A stretch of DNA of 41,910 nt from Roseburia_C amylophila. Lineage in GTDB: Bacteria; Bacillota; Clostridia; Lachnospirales; Lachnospiraceae. The stretch lies in assembly GCF_025567465.1 (NCBI RefSeq), contig NZ_JAOQKI010000024.1, positions 1 through 41,910 of the forward strand, in the 5' to 3' direction. The position numbers and the translations under genes were made by a program. Under the pieces are notes generated by a model, which searched no databases, was not told the DNA's origin, and saw only the letters and a list, made by a program, of their open reading frames with translations. Numbering within the stretch: the first letter of the stretch is position 1; every line of letters begins with the position of its first letter. Positions 22,938 to 32,284 of this stretch are shown here, piece after piece.

Positions 22938-24815
22938 CTATTTTTTTACCTGTTCCATATAGACTAACAACATCGTAATATCTGCAGGTGATACACCGGA
23001 GATTCTTGAAGCCTGTCCAATGGAAACCGGACGATAAAGCTTTAACTTCTGTCTTGCTTCGATACGAAGGCTGTCTACTGCATCATAATCAAAATCATCC
23101 GGAATTTTCTTATTTTCTAATTTTTTAAAATGCTCCACCTGTTTAATCTGACGTTTGATATATCCATCATACTTAATATTAATATTAACCTGTTCCTGTA
23201 CTTCTTCCGGAAGCTCCGGTCTGCCTTCATCAATTGGAGCCAGTTTTTCATAATCCAGTTCCGGTCTGCGAATCAGTTCGGTAAGACGGGTTCCGGTATT
23301 CAAAGGAGTACTTCCATATTTCTCTAATAGCTTCTGCACATTCTCTTTAGCACCGATTGTTACTGACTCTACCCGATTTATTTCATCCTGAATTAATTTT
23401 TCTTTTTTTACTACCCAGTCATATCTTTCCTGAGAAATGAGTCCGACCTGATAACCATATTTACTAAGACGAAGGTCTGCATTATCCTGACGCAGTAATA
23501 AACGATACTCGGCACGGGATGTCATCATCCGATATGGCTCATGATTCTCCTTAGTAACCAGATCATCAATTAACACTCCGATATAGGACTCGGAACGATG
23601 CAATACAAGCTGTTCCTTCTCTTTTACATATAAAGCTGCATTGATTCCAGCAACAATACCCTGGGCTGCAGCTTCTTCATAGCCGGAACTTCCGTTAAAC
23701 TGGCCGCCGCTGAACAATCCCTTGATATTCTTAAACTCCAGCGTAGGTAACAACTGGTTTGGATTGATACAGTCGTACTCAATAGCATATGCATTTCTTA
23801 CAATCTTCGCATGCTCCAGTCCCGGAACCGTATGATACATTTCATATTGAACATCCTCTGGCAGGGAACTGCTCATTCCACCGACATACATTTCATTGGT
23901 ATTTAAGCCTTCCGGCTCCAAAAATACCTGATGTCTTTCCTTATCGGCGAATTTTACCACTTTATCCTCAATGGAGGGGCAATATCTAGGACCCGTTCCT
24001 TCAATAACTCCAGCATAGATTGGTGAACGGTCGAGATTTGCACGGATAATCTCATGAGTTTTTGGATTTGTATAGGTAAGCCAGCAAGATGCCTGCTCTA
24101 TCTGAACACTTTCCGGGTCTGTAGTAAAGGAAAATGGTACTACTCTCTCATCACCGGTCTGCTCGGTCATTTTACTGAAATCAATACTATTCTTATCCAT
24201 TCTTGCCGGAGTTCCTGTCTTAAAGCGGAACATTTCTACTCCATGGGCTTTTAAAGAATCTGTAAGATGATTAGCAGGCTGTAACCCATTCGGTCCTGTA
24301 TAATTAATCACATCTCCATAGAGACATCTTGCCCGAAGATAAGTTCCGGTACACAATACAACAGCCTTACTGTGATAAATTGCTCCGGAAAATGTTTTAA
24401 TGCCGGCAATCTTATTATCTTCTGTGATAATTTCAGATACTTCCGCCTGTCTTATGGTAAGATGTTCAGTAGACTGCAGCGTTTTCCGCATTTCCATACT
24501 ATAAGATGCCTTATCTGCCTGGGCACGAAGAGAATGCACTGCAGGACCCTTAGATTTATTTAACATCTTCGACTGAATAAATGTTTTATCAATATTAATT
24601 CCCATTTGTCCACCCAAAGCATCAATTTCACGAACCAGATGTCCCTTGGAGCTTCCACCAATGTTAGGATTACAAGGCATCATCGCAATACTGTCTACAC
24701 TTACTGTAAATATAATGGTTTCAAGTCCCATTCTGGCACAGGCAAGTGCTGCTTCACAACCTGCATGGCCTGCTCCAACCACACACACATCATATGTCTC
24801 TTCGATTACCGACAT
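22938..24815 (-). CDS. mnmG: tRNA uridine-5-carboxymethylaminomethyl synthesis enzyme MnmG (GidA)
   Basis: FAD-dependent partner of MnmE in modification of the wobble uridine of several tRNAs. The 625 residues start with the dinucleotide-binding motif VVGAGHAGCEAA. Family motifs CNPNIGG, GPRYCPSIEDK, and SGGQFNGSSGYEEAAAQG follow. The C-terminal domain has LTEL(I)RRPELDYE and ASRISGVSPADI. The length is normal (about 620-630). It lies between mnmE (30-base gap) and rsmG. Confidence 0.98.
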   Translation of the reverse strand: MSVIEETYDVCVVGAGHAGCEAALACARMGLETIIFTVSVDSIAMMPCNPNIGGSSKGHLVREIDALGGQMGINIDKTFIQSKMLNKSKGPAVHSLRAQADKASYSMEMRKTLQSTEHLTIRQAEVSEIITEDNKIAGIKTFSGAIYHSKAVVLCTGTYLRARCLYGDVINYTGPNGLQPANHLTDSLKAHGVEMFRFKTGTPARMDKNSIDFSKMTEQTGDERVVPFSFTTDPESVQIEQASCWLTYTNPKTHEIIRANLDRSPIYAGVIEGTGPRYCPSIEDKVVKFADKERHQVFLEPEGLNTNEMYVGGMSSSLPEDVQYEMYHTVPGLEHAKIVRNAYAIEYDCINPNQLLPTLEFKNIKGLFSGGQFNGSSGYEEAAAQGIVAGINAALYVKEKEQLVLHRSESYIGVLIDDLVTKENHEPYRMMTSRAEYRLLLRQDNADLRLSKYGYQVGLISQERYDWVVKKEKLIQDEINRVESVTIGAKENVQKLLEKYGSTPLNTGTRLTELIRRPELDYEKLAPIDEGRPELPEEVQEQVNINIKYDGYIKRQIKQVEHFKKLENKKIPDDFDYDAVDSLRIEARQKLKLYRPVSIGQASRISGVSPADITMLLVYMEQVKK

Positions 24816-24845
24816 TTCGTTATCCTTCTTTCTATCTAAATATAA

Positions 24846-26231
24846 TTATTTACCCATACAGAATTTACTGAAAATCTCATTAACCAGATCATCTTCTACT
24901 GCTTCTCCGATAATAGTACCCAGTTCTTCATAAGCATTCATAAGATCAATGGAATAAAAATCTTCCGGCATTCCATTTTCTACACTCTGTTTTACTAACT
25001 TTAAGCTCTCTACTGCCTGAATCAATGCGTTTTTATGTCTAATATTAGTAATATATACTTCATCGTTAAATGAAATCGTTCCATGGAAAAACATTTCCGT
25101 AATGGTTTCTTCTAATACATCAATTCCAAGATTTTCTTTTGCAGAAATAGCTATCATCTTATGATCTGCACCGGATAATTTTTCTTTGATCTCATCTTCT
25201 CCGGTTACCTGGATTAAATCAGATTTGTTCAATAAAATGATGGCTTTCTTCTCCCGGATGGCATCTATAATCTTTTCGTCATTTTCATCCAATGCAGTAG
25301 AAGTATCCACTACATAGATAATAAAATCAGCTTTATCCACAAGGGATAGTGCTTTATCCACACCAATCTTCTCTACCACATCCTCAGTACTTCTGATTCC
25401 AGCGGTATCCATGATATTAAGCGTAATGCCATTTAAATTAATCTGCTCTTCCAATACATCACGGGTAGTTCCAGCAATATCCGTTACAATTGCCCGCTCT
25501 CTTCCTACCAGCGCATTTAATAAAGAAGATTTTCCGGCATTCGGCTTTCCGACGATTACTGTATTAATACCTTCCTTTAAAAGGCTACCATTTTCCGAAG
25601 ATGCAATCATCTGATTCATCTTCTGCATCAATTTTTCTATTATAATAAGAAGATTCTCTCCATATCCATCAATACTGATATGCTCCGGATCATCTAAAGC
25701 AGACTCAATAAATGCAATCTCATGTATGATTTTACCACGAATTTCTTTGATTTTCCCTGTAAGAGCTCCGTTTAACTGCTGCATGGAGCTTTTCAATGCA
25801 AAATCATTTTTTGAAGAAATGACATCCATGACAGATTCTGCCTGGCTTAAATCAATACGACCATTCAAAAATGCACGCTTGGTAAACTCTCCCGGTTCTG
25901 CCGGTCTTGCTCCATTTTTCAGCACTACTTCTAAAATACGCCGCATCACAAGTGTTCCACCATGGCAGTCAATTTCTACTGTATCTTCTCTGGTATAACT
26001 GTTCGGTGCCCGCATCAGAAGAACCATTACTTCATCTATTATTTCATCTTCATCATAAATATGGCCATAATGAATCGTATGACTCTTGCACTTTGATAAT
26101 AGCTTGTTTCCTTTTTGTGACCGGTATATCTTATCAATTACATCAAAAGCATCTTCTCCACTGATACGGATAATTCCAATTCCTGAATTCGTCATGGCGG
26201 AAGCAATTGCTGCAATAGTCTCTGTTTTCAT
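24846..26231 (-). CDS. mnmE: tRNA modification GTPase MnmE (TrmE)
   Basis: GTPase and tetrahydrofolate-binding partner of MnmG. The 461 residues have the N-terminal domain (TIAAIASAMTNSGIGIIRISG), helical domain and inserted G domain with G1 GKPNAGKSS, G3 DTAG and G4 NKSD. The protein ends with the family's C-terminal FCMGK, whose Cys and Gly-Lys are conserved. The 20-bp palindrome and AT-rich hairpin in the 120 bases upstream suggest that it begins a transcription unit with mnmG and rsmG. Confidence 0.98.
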   Translation of the reverse strand: MKTETIAAIASAMTNSGIGIIRISGEDAFDVIDKIYRSQKGNKLLSKCKSHTIHYGHIYDEDEIIDEVMVLLMRAPNSYTREDTVEIDCHGGTLVMRRILEVVLKNGARPAEPGEFTKRAFLNGRIDLSQAESVMDVISSKNDFALKSSMQQLNGALTGKIKEIRGKIIHEIAFIESALDDPEHISIDGYGENLLIIIEKLMQKMNQMIASSENGSLLKEGINTVIVGKPNAGKSSLLNALVGRERAIVTDIAGTTRDVLEEQINLNGITLNIMDTAGIRSTEDVVEKIGVDKALSLVDKADFIIYVVDTSTALDENDEKIIDAIREKKAIILLNKSDLIQVTGEDEIKEKLSGADHKMIAISAKENLGIDVLEETITEMFFHGTISFNDEVYITNIRHKNALIQAVESLKLVKQSVENGMPEDFYSIDLMNAYEELGTIIGEAVEDDLVNEIFSKFCMGK

Positions 26232-26243
26232 AGAAATCTCCTT

Positions 26244-26322
26244 AATATAAGAATTCTTATATTATCTGTGTAATATATAAGAGTTATAAAACGGTATAAT
26301 TATATCATTTTATAACTCTTAT
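26244..26322. repeat. Palindrome and long AT-rich hairpin between jag and mnmE
   Basis: AATATAAGAATTCTTATATT at 26244-26263 is a perfect 20-bp palindrome 12 bases before the mnmE start. ATAAGAGTTATAAAA (26277-26291) is exactly complementary to TTTTATAACTCTTAT (26308-26322) across a 16-base loop. The second could terminate the yidC-jag transcript; the palindrome overlaps the mnmE leader and could be an operator. No clear T-run is present. Confidence 0.5.
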
Positions 26323-26350
26323 GAAATCATTTTCTTATAAAATTTTTAAA

Positions 26351-26974
26351 TTATTTTTTTAGTGTAACAACTACATGACGGAAAGGTTCTTCTCCCTCGC
26401 TGTGGGTTTCTACATATCTGTCACCCTGCAATGCAGAATGAATCACTCTTCTTTCAAATGGATTCATTGGCTCTAAAGATACCGGACGTTTTGTTCTCTT
26501 AACCTTATATGCAATATTCTTTGCAAGATTTTCCAGAGTATCTTTTCTTCTCTGGCGGTAATCTTCGGTATCAAGCTTAACTTTGATATATCCATCCGAA
26601 TGTTTATTAACAGCAAGATTTGTAAGATACTGAAGAGAATCTAAAGTCTGTCCTCTCTTGCCAATCAGCAGTCCCATTTCTTTGCCGCTTAATTCTACTT
26701 CATAGACCTTATCATCTTCTGCTTTCTTAATGTCAATGGTAACTTCCATATTCATAGCAGAAAATACATTTTCCAAAAACTCACGGATATTATCTACCGT
26801 ATCATTCTTCTTCCTTGCCTTGATGATTGCAGGTTTACTCTTGATACCAAGAAATCCGGTAGAGCCCTTCTCAATAACTTCTACCTCAATCTTATCACTG
26901 GTAGTTCCAAGCTTAATCGAAGCCTCTGTAATTGCATCATCCACTGTTTTTGCTGAAACTTCAATAAATTCCAT
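26351..26974 (-). CDS. jag: RNA-binding protein Jag / KhpB
   Basis: A 207-residue cytoplasmic RNA-binding protein that works with KhpA in Firmicutes. Three domains are visible: the Jag_N domain (MEFIEVSAKTVDDAI, GFLGIKSKPA; about 1-50), a KH domain (MGLLIGKRGQTLDSLQYL; about 75-140) and a C-terminal R3H domain (NPFERRVIHSALQ, SEGEEPFRHVVV). It lies 15 bases downstream of yidC in the conserved rpmH-rnpA-yidD-yidC-jag order. Confidence 0.95.
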   Translation of the reverse strand: MEFIEVSAKTVDDAITEASIKLGTTSDKIEVEVIEKGSTGFLGIKSKPAIIKARKKNDTVDNIREFLENVFSAMNMEVTIDIKKAEDDKVYEVELSGKEMGLLIGKRGQTLDSLQYLTNLAVNKHSDGYIKVKLDTEDYRQRRKDTLENLAKNIAYKVKRTKRPVSLEPMNPFERRVIHSALQGDRYVETHSEGEEPFRHVVVTLKK

Positions 26975-26989
26975 TGTATATTACCCCCT

Positions 26990-28261
26990 CTATTTATTGT
27001 TTCTTTCATTGAATTCACGTACTCTGTTAGCTTTTGAGGCGAGGCTTCCTGCTTTTGCATTGCTTCTTACCTCTGCTGCATGCTCTAAAGCTTCTTCCTT
27101 TTCTTCTTTTGTCATAGTACCTGATTCAATAACATTTGCTTTTGTACTCATCTTTGCTGCATTAGCAATCTGATTTTCAATCAGACCCATTTTCTTTTCA
27201 CGCTTTGCTTTCGCTTTTTCCTGATTAGCTTTCATAATAGCATCCCAGTCCATCTTATCAAGACGTTTGTTAATACCCCACTGCTGGATACTACGAACCA
27301 AAGCACTGGCAATCCAGTAAATACCAAGACCAACCGGTACAGTGAAACACATTACAAATGAAAATAACGGCATCATAAGATTCATGGTTTTCATCTGCTG
27401 TGCCATTGCATCATTTTCACCGGTAGAAGCGGTAGGCATTAATTTAATATTTAATCTCTGTGTCAGAAAAGAAATAACCGGAATCAGTAATGCACCGATT
27501 GCAAGTAAATAAGCTCCTGACTTAAAGCCTGTTGTCATAATATTCCATGGGCTGTTTGAAATGTTAAGACCAAGGAAATAGTTTAACTTCTCTAAGGATT
27601 TCTCAGTTGCATCCAGATTAGTAAGATTACCAAATACGTTTTTTAACTCACTCCATCCGGAAGTATTCATCTTATATAAAACATCAACAATATAATTATG
27701 AAGAACATTTGTATCCGTTGCAGTAAAATCAACAGATAATCCTGCAATTTTAATTTTATCAACAAAGCTTGTCATCTTATCTGCAAAGCCGTCGATAGAC
27801 ATAATCTCTGTAACAAGAACAGAAAACTTCTCTTTTACAGCCGGTACATATGCCGGTACATTTAAGAATACACGATATAAAGCAAACAGAATCGGCATCT
27901 GGATTAACATCTGGATACAGCTTCCGGTCGGTGAAACACCATATTTCTGGTAAACCATCTGTGTCTCTTCCTGCATCTTCTGCATGGATACCTGGTCTCT
28001 CTTGTTTTTATATTTTTTCTGGATAGCTTGAAGTTCTGGATTCATTTTCTGTGAAAGCTTTGAAAACTTCTGCTGTTTATAGGTTAATGGAAAAAGACAT
28101 GCATAAATAATCAAAGTTAAGATAATGATGCAAAGTCCGATATTTTCTATTCCAAACAAACTGTTCAGCACATAATAGATTCCATTCATAATCCATCCTA
28201 AGACCTTCGCAATCGGTCCGAGAATCTTACCATTGTACTGAGTTAAAATGATTTCTGACAC
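26990..28261 (-). CDS. yidC: Membrane protein insertase YidC (OxaA)
   Basis: Integral membrane insertase and chaperone of 423 residues. It has an N-terminal helix, then the conserved 60KD_IMP region (FPLTYKQQKFSKLSQKMNPE, LQAIQKKYKNK, GCIQMLIQMPILFALYRV-type segment), and further helices around YLLAIGALLIPVI, FSFVMCFTVPVGLGIYWI. The C-terminal tail is long and Lys/Ala-rich, as in ribosome-contacting YidC of Firmicutes. A roughly 100-residue loop between helices carries the extracytoplasmic part. The N-terminus is not a lipoprotein signal. Confidence 0.96.
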   Translation of the reverse strand: MSEIILTQYNGKILGPIAKVLGWIMNGIYYVLNSLFGIENIGLCIIILTLIIYACLFPLTYKQQKFSKLSQKMNPELQAIQKKYKNKRDQVSMQKMQEETQMVYQKYGVSPTGSCIQMLIQMPILFALYRVFLNVPAYVPAVKEKFSVLVTEIMSIDGFADKMTSFVDKIKIAGLSVDFTATDTNVLHNYIVDVLYKMNTSGWSELKNVFGNLTNLDATEKSLEKLNYFLGLNISNSPWNIMTTGFKSGAYLLAIGALLIPVISFLTQRLNIKLMPTASTGENDAMAQQMKTMNLMMPLFSFVMCFTVPVGLGIYWIASALVRSIQQWGINKRLDKMDWDAIMKANQEKAKAKREKKMGLIENQIANAAKMSTKANVIESGTMTKEEKEEALEHAAEVRSNAKAGSLASKANRVREFNERNNK

Positions 28262-28277
28262 TTAACGTACCTCCTAA

Positions 28278-28493
28278 TCATGGAACCGGGTCATATCCGC
28301 CTTTTGAAAAAGGATTACATCTTAATATCCTCCAGAGAGCCAGTGCTCCCCCCTTTACTGCACCATACTTTTCCACGGCAATCAGACCATAAGTAGAACA
28401 GGTCGGGCAATAAGGGCACTTTGTTGTTTTCATTGGTGAAAGATATTTTCTATAAAATTTAATGATTGCAATTAAAATTTTTTTCAAAATCAT
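28278..28493 (-). CDS. yidD: Membrane protein insertion efficiency factor YidD
   Basis: A 71-residue protein with the three conserved Cys-containing motifs of the family: YLSPMKTTKCPYCPTCSTYG, and the later RILRCNPFSKGGYDPVP. An N-terminal amphipathic helix (KKILIAIIKFYRKY) places it at the membrane. It lies between rnpA and yidC, the standard position. Confidence 0.95.
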   Translation of the reverse strand: MILKKILIAIIKFYRKYLSPMKTTKCPYCPTCSTYGLIAVEKYGAVKGGALALWRILRCNPFSKGGYDPVP

Positions 28494-28517
28494 TCCATCT
28501 TCTTTTCGATATTATCT

Positions 28518-28841
28518 TTAAATAATTCCATGAAGATTCGAAAGATGCAGCAATGAACTCTTTAACTTGTGATAACCTTCATTTTTTGCTGACACCCTTA
28601 CGATGACTACAATGTCCCAACCACTATGAAACATCTCTTCGTGCAGTCTGTAACTTTCTCTTAATAATCTCGTCAGATGATGTCTTACTACACTATTTCC
28701 TACTTTTTTACTGACGGAGATTCCAATTCGATTCGATTCCAAACCATTTTCCAGAACATACATCACCAGATACTTGTCCGCATAAGACTTACCATTGCGA
28801 TATACATTCTGGAAATCTTTGTTTTTCTTCAATGAGTCCAT
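28518..28841 (-). CDS. rnpA: Ribonuclease P protein component
   Basis: Protein subunit of RNase P (107 residues) that helps the catalytic RNA process tRNA 5' ends. The basic N-terminus with KNKDFQNVYRNGKSY, the central RIGISVSKKVGNSVVRHHLT and LLRESYR correspond to the RNR-type motif of the family (here RHH rather than RNR). It follows rpmH after a partial terminator, the usual arrangement for keeping its expression below that of L34. Confidence 0.95.
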   Translation of the reverse strand: MDSLKKNKDFQNVYRNGKSYADKYLVMYVLENGLESNRIGISVSKKVGNSVVRHHLTRLLRESYRLHEEMFHSGWDIVVIVRVSAKNEGYHKLKSSLLHLSNLHGII

Positions 28842-28870
28842 TTTTCAATCCTTAAAAAAGTCTTGTAATA

Positions 28871-28897
28871 AGAAGAAAAAGACCACAAAAGTTGTGG
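28871..28897 (-). terminator. Terminator between rpmH and rnpA
   Basis: On the minus strand CCACAA and TTGTGG form a short stem with a 3-base loop followed by TCTTTTTCTTCT. It starts two bases after the rpmH stop codon, so it can reduce transcription into rnpA. Confidence 0.8.
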
Positions 28898-28898
28898 C

Positions 28899-29042
28899 CT
28901 ATGCTGATAATTTCTTTCTTCCTTTTAATCTTCTTGCAGCCAATACTTTTCTTCCGCCTGCTGTACTCATTCTTTTACGAAAACCATGAACTTTATTTCT
29001 CTGTCTGTTTTTTGGCTGAAATGTCATCTTACCTTTATGCAT
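28899..29042 (-). CDS. rpmH: 50S ribosomal protein L34
   Basis: A 47-residue highly basic protein: MHKGKMTFQPKNRQRNKVHG, then FRKRMSTAGGRKVLAARR and KGRKKLSA at the end. The start is the ATG at 29042-29040, with GGAGG 9 bases upstream; usual L34 begins MKMTFQP (44 residues), so this one has a three-residue longer N-terminus, unless the internal ATG is used, for which no Shine-Dalgarno sequence is seen. It is the first gene of the leftward rpmH-rnpA-yidD-yidC-jag unit. Confidence 0.97.
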   Translation of the reverse strand: MHKGKMTFQPKNRQRNKVHGFRKRMSTAGGRKVLAARRLKGRKKLSA

Positions 29043-29080
29043 AATAATCCACCTCCTCTATGCTAGAAAACATCAGTACA

Positions 29081-29108
29081 ATTATAACAAAAAAACCTGT
29101 CAAGTCAA
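29081..29108 (-). promoter_or_regulatory. Promoter of rpmH
   Basis: On the minus strand TATAAT (29086-29081) is preceded by TTGACT (29108-29103) at 16 bases; a second TTGACA overlaps but is too near. The ribosome binding site of rpmH is about 30 bases downstream. Confidence 0.75.
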
Positions 29109-29233
29109 GTAAAACCTGCATTTTTCGGTAATTAATTTTTATACTACTATATATATAAGGAAGAAACTATTTTTAATCTATATCTAGTATCCATTTTCTT
29201 CCTTCCATACCATAAAATTTATATATCAAAATT

Positions 29234-29378
29234 TTATGCACAGGTTATCCACAATTGTTTATAACCTGTGCATAACCTGTAGATAATTTAATGATAACTT
29301 GTTGTTAAAATGACCCTGCCTTAATTTTGAATAGCTTTTTCCGCTAAAATAAAGGCTTTTTTATCCACTTTATTCACA
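29234..29378. other. oriC, upstream DnaA-box cluster (rpmH-dnaA intergenic)
   Basis: DnaA boxes or near matches: TTATGCACA 29234-29242, TTATCCACA 29245-29253 (consensus), TTATGCACA reversed at 29267-29275, TTATCTACA reversed at 29278-29286, TTATCCACT 29361-29369 and TTATTCACA 29370-29378. The 478-base rpmH-dnaA region has no other gene. It is AT-rich. Box identity is direct; function follows from the conserved origin architecture of Firmicutes. Confidence 0.93.
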
Positions 29379-29520
29379 TTAGGCTTATCACCTATACCTT
29401 TAAAAGTTCTCATTGATAATTTGCCTCATTTAGTTTATTATTAAAAGAGTAGGATTCTATATAATGCTATAAATATGAGAAGCTTTAAAAAGCTTAAATA
29501 ATAGAAACATGGAGATTTTT

Positions 29521-30870
29521 ATGGAACAGATCATTGAAAAATGGGAAGAAATTTTAAGAACTGTCAAGGAAGAGCATGAACTTACTGACATTTCTTTTAA
29601 AACCTGGTTAGAACCACTTAAGGTATTTGATGTCAAAGACAATACTTTATACATACTGGTACCGGACGAGCAGATGGGGCTTAACTACATTACCAAGAAA
29701 TACACTCTTCCTATTAAAGTAGCAGTCGCTGAAATTATTGGAAAGGATTACGAAATCGAATTTGTACTGCCGGAGCAGGCAAAATCCATGCGTACACCGA
29801 AACCGATGGCTTTCGTAAATACAGAAAGTATTGACAAATCCAGTTTGAATCCAAACTATACCTTCGATACTTTTGTTGTTGGAAATAATAACAAACTGGC
29901 TCATGCAGCTTCACTGGCTGTTGCAGAATCTCCGGGAGAAGTCTATAACCCACTCTTTTTATATGGAGGCGTAGGACTTGGTAAAACGCATTTGATGCAT
30001 TCCATCGCACATTTTATCCAGTCCAATAATCCAGATGTGAAGATTTTATACGTTTCTTCGGAAACTTTTACCAATGAACTGATTGAAGCCATCCGAAATG
30101 GCAATAATACAGCTATGACAAAATTCCGTGAGAAATATCGTAATATCGATGTACTTTTAATCGACGATATCCAGTTTATTATAGGAAAAGAAAGTACACA
30201 GGAAGAATTTTTCCATACCTTTAATGAGCTTTATCTTGCTAAGAAGCAGATTGTTATTTCTTCTGATAAGCCGCCAAAGGATATGGAAACATTAGAAGAA
30301 CGTATCCGCTCCCGTTTTGAATGCGGTCTGACTGCTGACATCGGTTCTCCGGATTATGAAACCAGAATGGCAATTCTGCGAAGAAAAGAAGAAATGGATA
30401 ATTTCCATTTAGATGATGAAATTTTAAAATACATTGCTACTAATATTAAGTCTAATATCAGGGAACTGGAAGGTGCTTTAAATAAACTGCTTGCCTACTC
30501 CAATCTCGAAAAGACTGAGATTACCATGGAAGTAGCCATGAAAGAGCTTCAGAATATTATTTCTCCGGACAAGCCGAGGGAGATTACTCCACAGCTTATT
30601 ATTGATGTGGTATGCGAACATTTCCATATTACAAAAGAGCAGATGATTTCTAAAAGCCGCAGCAACGATATTGCAAAGCCGAGACAGATTGCCATGTATC
30701 TTTGCAAAAATATGACTGGGGTTTCCTTAGAAAATATTGGAGAACTCTTAGGAGGAAGAGATCATTCTACCGTAATTCATGGTATTAATAAGGTAGAAGC
30801 TGAATTACAGACGAATGAAGCAACCGTAAATCTATTAAATACCATTAAGAAAAAAATTAACCCAAATTAA
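29521..30870 (+). CDS. dnaA: Chromosomal replication initiator DnaA
   Basis: Origin-binding AAA+ initiator, 449 residues from the ATG at 29521 (MEQIIEKWEEI); GGAG at 29511-29514 fits this start better than the in-frame ATG at 29509, which the signal would overlap. Domain I (1-90) is followed by a short linker, the AAA+ domain with Walker A GGVGLGKTHL and Walker B VLLIDDIQF, and the domain IV HTH with the signature GGRDHSTVIHG. A TATAAT-like -10 at 29460-29465 may serve it. It is flanked by DnaA boxes on both sides. Confidence 0.98.
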   Translation: MEQIIEKWEEILRTVKEEHELTDISFKTWLEPLKVFDVKDNTLYILVPDEQMGLNYITKKYTLPIKVAVAEIIGKDYEIEFVLPEQAKSMRTPKPMAFVNTESIDKSSLNPNYTFDTFVVGNNNKLAHAASLAVAESPGEVYNPLFLYGGVGLGKTHLMHSIAHFIQSNNPDVKILYVSSETFTNELIEAIRNGNNTAMTKFREKYRNIDVLLIDDIQFIIGKESTQEEFFHTFNELYLAKKQIVISSDKPPKDMETLEERIRSRFECGLTADIGSPDYETRMAILRRKEEMDNFHLDDEILKYIATNIKSNIRELEGALNKLLAYSNLEKTEITMEVAMKELQNIISPDKPREITPQLIIDVVCEHFHITKEQMISKSRSNDIAKPRQIAMYLCKNMTGVSLENIGELLGGRDHSTVIHGINKVEAELQTNEATVNLLNTIKKKINPN

Positions 30871-30871
30871 T

Positions 30872-31061
30872 TTATGCACAGGGTTCTGTTTATAATTTGT
30901 GAACTAGCTGTGGAATGGCTTTGGATAACTAATTATGTTAACTTTACATAAAAATTTATTCACTTTTTATTAAGACACAATCCGCAGTCATTTAAACAGG
31001 TTATACAGTAACAAAATTTTTTTAAATGCTTATGAATTAAGGGTTGCAGAGGTTATTCACT
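30872..31061. other. oriC, downstream DnaA-box cluster and AT-rich stretch (dnaA-dnaN intergenic)
   Basis: Boxes or near matches: TTATGCACA 30872-30880, TTATCCAAA reversed at 30920-30928, TTATTCACT 30956-30964 and TTATTCACT 31053-31061. A TTTTTTTAAA-type stretch near 31010-31025 and the following AT-rich bases up to 31120 are candidates for the unwinding element. No gene is present. A bipartite origin, as in B. subtilis, is likely. Confidence 0.85.
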
Positions 31062-31142
31062 TATTAACATCCCCTAAGAATAAGACGTTTAATTTCTTTT
31101 TAAATATTATATTTATATATGTCGAAAGGAGTTATGAACAAC

Positions 31143-32255
31143 ATGAAAATCATCTGTTCAAAATCAAATTTACTTTATGGTGTAAACATTGTTTCCAAAG
31201 CCGTACCAACCAGAACTACTATGGCTATCTTAGAATGTATCTTAATAGATGCTTCTGCCGGCGAGATTAAATTAACTGCCAATGATATGGAACTTGGAAT
31301 CGAAACAAAAATAGAAGGAGAGATTGAAGAAAGAGGAATTATCGCATTGGATGCAAAAGTTTTTTCTGATATCGTAAGAAAGCTTCCTGACAATGAAGTT
31401 GTAATCGAAACAGACTCTTCCTTTAAGACAACCATTACCTGTGAAAAAGCAAAATTCAATATCATTGGAAAATCCGGTGAAGATTTTTCTTATATTCCAT
31501 ATATTGAAAGAAATGAAGAAATCAGCATTTCACAGTTTACTTTAAAAGAAGTAATCCGCCAGACAATCTTTTCTATTGCAGATAATGACAATAATAAGCT
31601 GATGACAGGAGAATTATTTGAAATTAATGAGAACAGTTTAAAAGTTGTATCACTGGATGGCCACCGTATTTCAATCCGTAATATAGAACTGAAAAATAAT
31701 TATGAGCATAAGAAAGTGGTTGTTCCTGGAAAGACTTTACAGGAAATCAGCAAGATTCTCCCGGGAAATGCTGACGAAGATGTCAGCATGTATTTATCAG
31801 ACAACCATATTGTATTTGAATTTGGCAATACCACCGTTGTTTCCCGTCTGATTGAAGGCGAGTATTTTAAGATTGAACAGATGCTTTCTTCTGATTATGA
31901 GACAAAGGTTAAGATTAACAAACGTGAATTATTAGACTGTATCGACCGTGCTACCCTTTTAGTAAAAGAGGGAGATAAAAAGCCGATTATCATGAATATA
32001 ACAGATGATAAGATGGAATTAAAAATCAATTCTTTCATTGGTTCCATGAATGAAGAAATTGATATTACCAAAGATGGAAAAGATATTTTAATTGGATTCA
32101 ATCCGAAATTCTTTATCGATGCCCTTCGTGTCATTGATGAAGAAGAAGTAACTCTTTATATGGTAAATCCAAAGGCACCATGTTTTATCCGGGATGAAAA
32201 TGAGACCTTTATCTATCTGATTCTTCCGGTAAACTTTAATGCAACTGCAAACTAG
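31143..32255 (+). CDS. dnaN: DNA polymerase III beta subunit (sliding clamp)
   Basis: Ring-shaped processivity clamp of 370 residues. The start is taken as the ATG at 31143 (MKIICSKSNLLYGVNIVSKA), the usual beginning of the family; AAAGGAG is 11 bases upstream, and two upstream in-frame ATG/GTG-type starts are not supported. Typical segments are PTRTTMAILECILI, LTANDMELGIE, VSLDGHRISIRN and the C-terminal PKFFIDALRVID and ending FIYLILPVNF. It follows dnaA in standard order. Confidence 0.97.
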   Translation: MKIICSKSNLLYGVNIVSKAVPTRTTMAILECILIDASAGEIKLTANDMELGIETKIEGEIEERGIIALDAKVFSDIVRKLPDNEVVIETDSSFKTTITCEKAKFNIIGKSGEDFSYIPYIERNEEISISQFTLKEVIRQTIFSIADNDNNKLMTGELFEINENSLKVVSLDGHRISIRNIELKNNYEHKKVVVPGKTLQEISKILPGNADEDVSMYLSDNHIVFEFGNTTVVSRLIEGEYFKIEQMLSSDYETKVKINKRELLDCIDRATLLVKEGDKKPIIMNITDDKMELKINSFIGSMNEEIDITKDGKDILIGFNPKFFIDALRVIDEEEVTLYMVNPKAPCFIRDENETFIYLILPVNFNATAN

Positions 32256-32284
32256 GATTTGCAGAGGCAGGAAGAGAGGCAATC

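Noticed and set aside
29437..29465. Full promoter for dnaA
   Set aside because: A good TATAAT is seen at 29460-29465, but no acceptable -35 hexamer at 16-18 bases; mentioned only as a -10 candidate.
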